This document shows, piece by piece, positions 41,707 through 45,719 of a stretch of 45,719 nucleotides of DNA. A program made the position numbers and the translations under genes. The number at the start of each line of letters is the position of its first letter. Positions within the stretch are counted from its first letter, which is position 1. The DNA comes from CAZEHS01 sp964649745 (GTDB lineage: Bacteria > Bacillota > Clostridia > Peptostreptococcales > Acidaminobacteraceae), in NCBI GenBank assembly GCA_964649745.1, contig CAZYQI010000025.1, forward strand, positions 1 to 45,719, written 5' to 3'. Below the pieces are notes generated by a model. The model was not told where the DNA came from, ran no database searches, and worked only from the letters and a program-made list of their open reading frames with translations.

Positions 41707-42778
41707 TGAGAACCCCTCCCTTCCGGCTGCGCAGCCGCTCAAAATAGAATCCGAAGCCCAGCAGAATCAGACCCCCGATGATAAAGAAAAATGATTTGGG
41801 CATAAAATCGAAAAACGTGTCGAAATAGAACCTCAGGATGGTGGCACATACAAAGACCAGGGCCACCAGATTGCCCTGCCGTACGTAGCTTAATAAAAGC
41901 AATACGAACAGAACCGCAAACACAATGCTGACCGTTATCCCGTCACTGAACAGATCATAACGGCTCCATAGGTCCTTCCCCGTGATAAACAGGCCGGCAA
42001 TCCCGAAGCACAGACTGCCCTGAAATTTGAAAATTTCACGGTTAAAGGGCCATTTGAACAGATACATGGCCGCCCCAAGAACTAAAAATACGGCGGCGGC
42101 AATCAGTCCGCTGACATCCATCTTCATCAGCACATATCCGGTACCCGCATAGAGCACCAGGTTGTTGAAAAAGGTGCCCGCCTTCGTTTGCCCCATTTGA
42201 CTGTTGATGACATAAAGCACGGGAATGACCGCGAATATCCAAAGATTCCACCACCCGAACCCGTAGCATCCCAGGACGAAGACCAGCAGGAGGATCTGGG
42301 CAAAAATGTAGATGATCATATCCCGATACAGCCAGGCCATAGGCAACAGCCCCGCTCCCCAGAGCAGAAACGCATCCTGAAAATTTCCTCCGAGGTTAAA
42401 CATCTGTCCCACAAGGAATATGCCGGCCCCATAGATAAGGCAGCCCAGGTAGATGAGGCTCTTTCCCGTTTTAGGATACTGCCCCATGGTCTTGTACCCG
42501 ACCCCGTTGACACCGATGTAAAATCCGATGATAACCGCGAATTTTGCCAGCTTACTCATGGCAGCCCAGTTGCTGGCAATAAAGCTCAAAACCCCAAGGC
42601 CTACCAGCAGGGCACCGATGGTCAGGACTACCTTTACAAAATTCAGAGCCCTTACATCATACCGTTCCAAAATGGCGCTTCCGGTATCCTCGGCGATAAG
42701 CCCCTCCTGTTTCCAGACCGCAATTTCTTCCTGCAGAAAATTCATATGCGATTTGGATATTTCATGTTTATCCAACAC
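41699..42778 (-). CDS. DUF2157 polytopic membrane protein
   Basis: 359 aa. A cytoplasmic N-terminal helix pair (MNFLQEEIAVWKQEGLIAEDTGSAILERY) is characteristic of DUF2157 (PF09925), followed by about ten membrane segments in two halves. It forms an operon with the GDYXXLXY gene. The start is a GTG at 42778 or the TTG right after it; GAGGAGGGG lies just upstream, with better spacing for the TTG. Function is unknown. Confidence 0.88.
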   Translation of the reverse strand: MLDKHEISKSHMNFLQEEIAVWKQEGLIAEDTGSAILERYDVRALNFVKVVLTIGALLVGLGVLSFIASNWAAMSKLAKFAVIIGFYIGVNGVGYKTMGQYPKTGKSLIYLGCLIYGAGIFLVGQMFNLGGNFQDAFLLWGAGLLPMAWLYRDMIIYIFAQILLLVFVLGCYGFGWWNLWIFAVIPVLYVINSQMGQTKAGTFFNNLVLYAGTGYVLMKMDVSGLIAAAVFLVLGAAMYLFKWPFNREIFKFQGSLCFGIAGLFITGKDLWSRYDLFSDGITVSIVFAVLFVLLLLSYVRQGNLVALVFVCATILRFYFDTFFDFMPKSFFFIIGGLILLGFGFYFERLRSRKGGVLNE

Positions 42779-42955
42779 ATTCCCCTCCTCTCGTTAAGAG
42801 AGCCTGCATCCTCAATTTTGACACTTTGCACGGACTAGGTTCTTCCATACGGATATATACCCCTAATTCTTCGCCGGACACCAAAACCCTTCCTTTGTAA
42901 GCAGAATGTAATGATTAAAGAATTTGTAGTAAAATAGAGTAAAGGCGGTGAATTT

Positions 42956-43726
42956 ATGAAAAATAAAAAAATATTATTAATAAGCGCAATCCTGATTCTG
43001 TCTGCATCGGTTGCGGCATTCCTTCTCCGCCCGCAGCCGGAGGCACCCCCGCCCCCTGACGCAAAGGCTGAACCGATCCCCGCTGCGGTAGTAACCACGC
43101 CCTCCGCACAGACCGTCACAACCCCTTCGGCCGCTGTGGAGCCCCCTGTTGAACCGGTTGCATTATCCGCTGCCCAGGCCCGTATCAATGAAATAGCGGC
43201 GAAAAACAGCGATGTGATCGGTTGGATCACGATGCCGAACACAAAAATTGACTATCCGGTGGCAAAATCCCTTAACAACGATTACTATCTCCACAGAGAC
43301 CTGAACCGTAAGGCATATGATCCCGGAACCATTTTCATGGATTACAGGAATGTCGGGGATACCACAGACCGCTATGCCGTCATCTACGGCCACAACATGA
43401 AGAACGGCTCCATGTTCGGAACCCTTAAAAAGTACAAGAAGAAGGATTTTTACGATGCGAACCGGTTTTTCACCTACAGCACCCCCGACGGCGATACGCG
43501 CTATGAGATTTTTGCCGCCTATATCGCCCCCGCAACCCTGGAGCTGATTCAAACCGATTTTGCCGACGATGCCGATTTCATGAATTATATGAATGCCCGA
43601 CTGAGCAAATCCATGTACCCTAAGAATGTGGAGCTGAAACCCACCGATAAGATCCTGACCCTGATCACCTGCACCTATGAGGTCAAGGATTCACGGTTTG
43701 TGGTTCATGCCCGGAAGGTGGAGTAA
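42956..43726 (+). CDS. Class B sortase
   Basis: 256 aa. An N-terminal membrane anchor (about 5-23) is followed by a Pro/Ala/Thr linker (to about residue 70) and a sortase domain with His146 in VIYGHNM, Cys239 in LITCTYE and Arg247 in RFVVHARKV, the full catalytic triad. IGWITMPNTKIDYPV is the class B opening. It would attach a protein with an NPQTN-like signal to the cell wall or pilin; no such substrate gene is in the window. The start follows AAAGGCGG. The linker resembles that of the L,D-transpeptidase, which suggests a thick wall to span. Confidence 0.92.
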   Translation: MKNKKILLISAILILSASVAAFLLRPQPEAPPPPDAKAEPIPAAVVTTPSAQTVTTPSAAVEPPVEPVALSAAQARINEIAAKNSDVIGWITMPNTKIDYPVAKSLNNDYYLHRDLNRKAYDPGTIFMDYRNVGDTTDRYAVIYGHNMKNGSMFGTLKKYKKKDFYDANRFFTYSTPDGDTRYEIFAAYIAPATLELIQTDFADDADFMNYMNARLSKSMYPKNVELKPTDKILTLITCTYEVKDSRFVVHARKVE

Positions 43727-43755
43727 CGCTAAATACCGTTCTTCGTAATACCCTT

Positions 43756-43890
43756 TTGCCACGGATAACACGGATTTACACGGATTAAAGGGAGCCTAAT
43801 CGCATATGATCTCATGATTATTCCACTTTGCTGAATGTACCGCATGAATACACCTATATCCGTGCTGATCTGTGTATATCCGTGGCTAAA
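43756..43890. repeat. CCACGGAT inverted-repeat element, copy 2
   Basis: The left arm TTGCCACGGATAACACGGAT (43756 onward), with a third CACGGAT just after it, faces the right arm TATATCCGTGGC ending near 43887. The same family as 39884-40014. It fills the gap between the sortase and threonine ammonia-lyase genes. Confidence 0.7.
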
Positions 43891-43924
43891 TAATCATTTT
43901 TCCTTATAACAAGATCTACACAAC

Positions 43925-44001
43925 AAGGGAGAGATTGCCGCGCTTTGCTTGCAATGACAGACTGGATCTGTCAACGCTAACGAGGTAGCAATCTCTCCCT
44001 T
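43925..44001. repeat. Palindromic GGGAGAGATTGC element
   Basis: Perfect 14-bp arms AAGGGAGAGATTGC (43925-43938) and GCAATCTCTCCCTT (43988-44001) surround an unrelated 49-base core containing GCAATGACAG. It lies 34 bases beyond the threonine ammonia-lyase stop and could also end that transcript. Confidence 0.6.
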
Positions 44002-44035
44002 TATTTACATCTGAATTTGTCCTTAATCAAATGAT

Positions 44036-45283
44036 TTAGACACTGCGGGATATCATATACCCTGCATCGGCCATGGCCTTGGTGATTTCCTCGATATGCC
44101 TGTGGCCATTGGCTTCCACCGTCACCTTCAGGGTTACGTTATGGAAGCGGTCCAGAACGCTGAACTGGTTGTGGTCCAGCTTGATGACATTGGCGCCGTT
44201 GCGAGCCAGGATTTCACTGACCCTTACCAGCTGACCGGGGGTATCCGGCAGATCCACCGCAAAGCTGAAAATCCGCCCCCGCATCACCAGACCCTTGTTG
44301 ATCATACTGGAGATGGTAACCACATCAATATTGCCGCCACTGATCACCGATACGATGTTTTTTCCGGTGCAGTTCAGCTTCTTCAGACCCGCCAAGGAAA
44401 GCACCCCTGCGTTCTCTGCAATGAGCTTGTGTTTTTCCAAGAGCAACAGCATGGCATCCATAAGGTCGTAGTCGCTGACTGTGATGATCTCGTCCACCCA
44501 ATGGCGGGCAATTTCAAAGGTGAGGGCTCCGGGCACCTTCACCGCCACGCCGTCGGCAATGGTGTCCACATGATCCAGGGTATACAGCCGCCCGGCCGCA
44601 AAGGACTTTTTCATCGCCATGGCACCTTCCGGTTCAACACCGATGATTCGTATGCGAGGATTAAGACTCTTCAGGGCCACCGCAATCCCGCTGATAAGGC
44701 CGCCTCCACCCACCGGAACCAGCACGGCATCCACCTCCGGAAGCTCGTCGAAGATCTCCAGTCCAATGGTTCCCTGGCCGGCCATTATGGCAGGATCATC
44801 AAAGGGATGCACAAAGGTAAGGCCCCGGGCCTCCTCCAGCCGCCGTGCTTCATGACACGCTTCATCATAATTATTGCCGGACAGGACTACCTGAGCACCG
44901 TAGCTCCGAGTTGCTTCAACCTTTATCAGCGGAGTGGTGCACGGCATGACGATGGTGGCCTGAACCCCCAGCTGGGATGCAGCCAACGCTACGCCCTGGG
45001 CGTGATTGCCTGCAGATGCGGCAATAAGCCCGCGGCTCTGTTCCTCATCCGTAAGGCCCAAAATTTTATTGTAGGCACCGCGAACCTTGTAGGCACCGGT
45101 AAGCTGAAGATTTTCGGGCTTAAGCCATATGTTGTTTCCCGATTCCTGACTGAACACCGGGCTGTGGATCAATGGAGTCTCTTTTATCCGCCCTTGGATC
45201 CGTTTGCCCGCGTCCCGTATGGCCGCCAGGGAAAGTTCCTCCGCCATTACTTCCTGCAGTACTCTCGCCAATGCCTCTGTCAT
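44036..45283 (-). CDS. ilvA: Threonine ammonia-lyase (threonine deaminase) with ACT domain
   Basis: 415 aa. A PLP enzyme that turns threonine into 2-oxobutanoate and ammonia. Lys66 in LTGAYKVRGAYNK binds PLP; ASAGNHAQGVA and VPVGGGGLISG are the conserved loops. The last 80 residues (FAVDLPDTPGQLVRVSEILARNGANVI) form an ACT domain, the short form with one ACT, seen in both biosynthetic and catabolic enzymes. An Ile-type T-box leader argues that it serves isoleucine synthesis here. The ATG has AAAGGAG 10 bases upstream. No other ilv gene is in the window. Confidence 0.93.
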   Translation of the reverse strand: MTEALARVLQEVMAEELSLAAIRDAGKRIQGRIKETPLIHSPVFSQESGNNIWLKPENLQLTGAYKVRGAYNKILGLTDEEQSRGLIAASAGNHAQGVALAASQLGVQATIVMPCTTPLIKVEATRSYGAQVVLSGNNYDEACHEARRLEEARGLTFVHPFDDPAIMAGQGTIGLEIFDELPEVDAVLVPVGGGGLISGIAVALKSLNPRIRIIGVEPEGAMAMKKSFAAGRLYTLDHVDTIADGVAVKVPGALTFEIARHWVDEIITVSDYDLMDAMLLLLEKHKLIAENAGVLSLAGLKKLNCTGKNIVSVISGGNIDVVTISSMINKGLVMRGRIFSFAVDLPDTPGQLVRVSEILARNGANVIKLDHNQFSVLDRFHNVTLKVTVEANGHRHIEEITKAMADAGYMISRSV

Positions 45284-45344
45284 TTGATTCTAGCTCCTTT
45301 CACCATTAGCCGGTCTATATGCCGGCATTTTGTATGGGTAAAAC

Positions 45345-45378
45345 AAAAAATCCCGTCCTCTACTATGTAAAGGACGGG
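45345..45378 (-). terminator. T-box regulated terminator
   Basis: Arms CCCGTCCT and AGGACGGG, with an 11-nt loop, are followed by ATTTTTTG on the minus strand. The 5' arm also pairs in the antiterminator with the bases around the T-box motif. Confidence 0.9.
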
Positions 45379-45605
45379 ACTGATTCCCGTGGTACCACCT
45401 TTGTTCCCGCCAAAGCGGGCACTCTTTCTCGGTTCTGACAAACCCAGGCCGGTAACGGGGCCGTCCGGCTGCTCTTACTGACTTCAGAGCAGCAGCTCAG
45501 GAGGGATTTCCACGCCGAACCGGTGCCGGTTCACACCCTTCCCGGCTCTCTTTACCCGATATCCTCAGCGCAGCGTCTCCATCAACGCTTGCTTTCGTGT
45601 AATTG
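45379..45605 (-). ncRNA. T-box leader, isoleucine specifier
   Basis: On the minus strand the leader shows GAGGATATCGG..AAGAGAG (stem I), the distal GGTGTGAACCGGCACC loop, the specifier segment GTGGAAATCCCTCCTGAGC and the T-box AAAGGTGGTACCAC (45389-45402). Alignment to the usual GAA-codon-NYYCC-GAGC pattern makes ATC (45505-45507) the specifier, so uncharged tRNA-Ile should prevent termination. The base after the codon is C, where a purine is usual. Confidence 0.9.
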
Positions 45606-45610
45606 ACCTG

Positions 45611-45639
45611 ATTCTAACAGGAAGCAGCTGGACCGTCAA
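45611..45639 (-). promoter_or_regulatory. SigmaA promoter of the T-box/ilvA transcript
   Basis: On the minus strand TTGACG and TAGAAT are separated by exactly 17 bases, both 5/6 matches to consensus, just upstream of the leader. Confidence 0.9.
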
Positions 45640-45705
45640 GTCTTTTGCGGTAAATTGATTGATTATTCTGAACGATAAGCGATAATGTCCTGTTATAACA
45701 TAAAG

Positions 45706-45719
45706 GATTATGTCCCAAA
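45706..45719. repeat. Right copy of the terminal inverted repeat
   Basis: GATTATGTCCCAAA is the reverse complement of 27-40. A related direct copy, GATAATGTCC, lies at 45681-45690, and the palindrome TGTTATAACA lies between the two. Such clustered short repeats are seen at some transposon ends. Confidence 0.5.

Noticed and set aside
44096..45370. 424-aa plus-strand frame opposite ilvA
   Set aside because: It runs antisense to threonine ammonia-lyase and into the T-box leader, and shows no protein family features.
1..45719. CRISPR array, tRNA, rRNA or prophage genes
   Set aside because: No regularly spaced direct repeats, no tRNA-like cloverleaf and no phage structural or integrase gene was recognised on either strand.

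Overview
The window looks like a chromosomal piece of an anaerobic, endospore-lineage Firmicute (class Clostridia), judged from strong GGAGG ribosome binding sites, an isoleucine T-box, c-di-GMP-I riboswitches, ferredoxin/flavodoxin proteins, a class B sortase and a 2-amino-4-oxopentanoate thiolase (OrtAB) typical of amino-acid fermenters. No tRNA, rRNA, CRISPR array, prophage or complete transposon was seen. A 14-base inverted repeat sits at the two extreme ends, so the window may be a contig that stops at copies of a repeated element.

Layout. 0.1-4.4 kb: a secreted MsrA-MsrB lipoprotein gene, divergent from an AraC-GNAT fusion gene that overlaps a HelD-type helicase gene; a perfect Fur-type 7-1-7 box lies between the divergent genes. 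4.4-12.9 kb: a long leftward operon reading UPF0182 membrane protein, sensorless hybrid histidine kinase, Ser/Thr kinase, vWA protein, PP2C phosphatase, GNAT, zinc-ribbon membrane protein. The kinase-vWA-phosphatase part resembles the TerY-P signalling triad. 13-19.8 kb: an L,D-transpeptidase, a chemotaxis receptor, and a PAS-GGDEF-EAL protein whose leader carries two tandem c-di-GMP-I riboswitch aptamers and a candidate terminator. 19.8-24.1 kb: Fe-S and flavin redox proteins. 24.3-28 kb: a MocR regulator coupled to an acetyltransferase, plus two small or coiled-coil proteins of unknown function. 28.1-29.9 kb: an EAL-CBS-GGDEF protein.

30-37.1 kb is the most coherent unit. An NhaC-family transporter gene and ortA-ortB converge on a shared bidirectional terminator. 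Next to ortA lie genes for a sigma54-dependent NtrC-type response regulator and a histidine kinase with an extracytoplasmic SBP_bac_3 (amino-acid-binding-type) sensor. Each of the three transcripts (nhaC, ortAB, kinase-regulator) has a GG-N10-GC sigma54 promoter in the right place and orientation. This suggests a self-contained, ligand-sensing sigma54 regulon for uptake and thiolytic cleavage of an amino acid, without the other ornithine-pathway genes nearby.

37.2-45.7 kb: SHOCT protein, ThiF/MoeB-like and CysK pair, prolyl-tRNA editing protein, DMT transporter, GDYXXLXY/DUF2157 pair, sortase B, and threonine ammonia-lyase behind an Ile-type T-box. Two copies of a roughly 130-bp CCACGGAT inverted-repeat element and two other palindromic elements fill the intergenic gaps.
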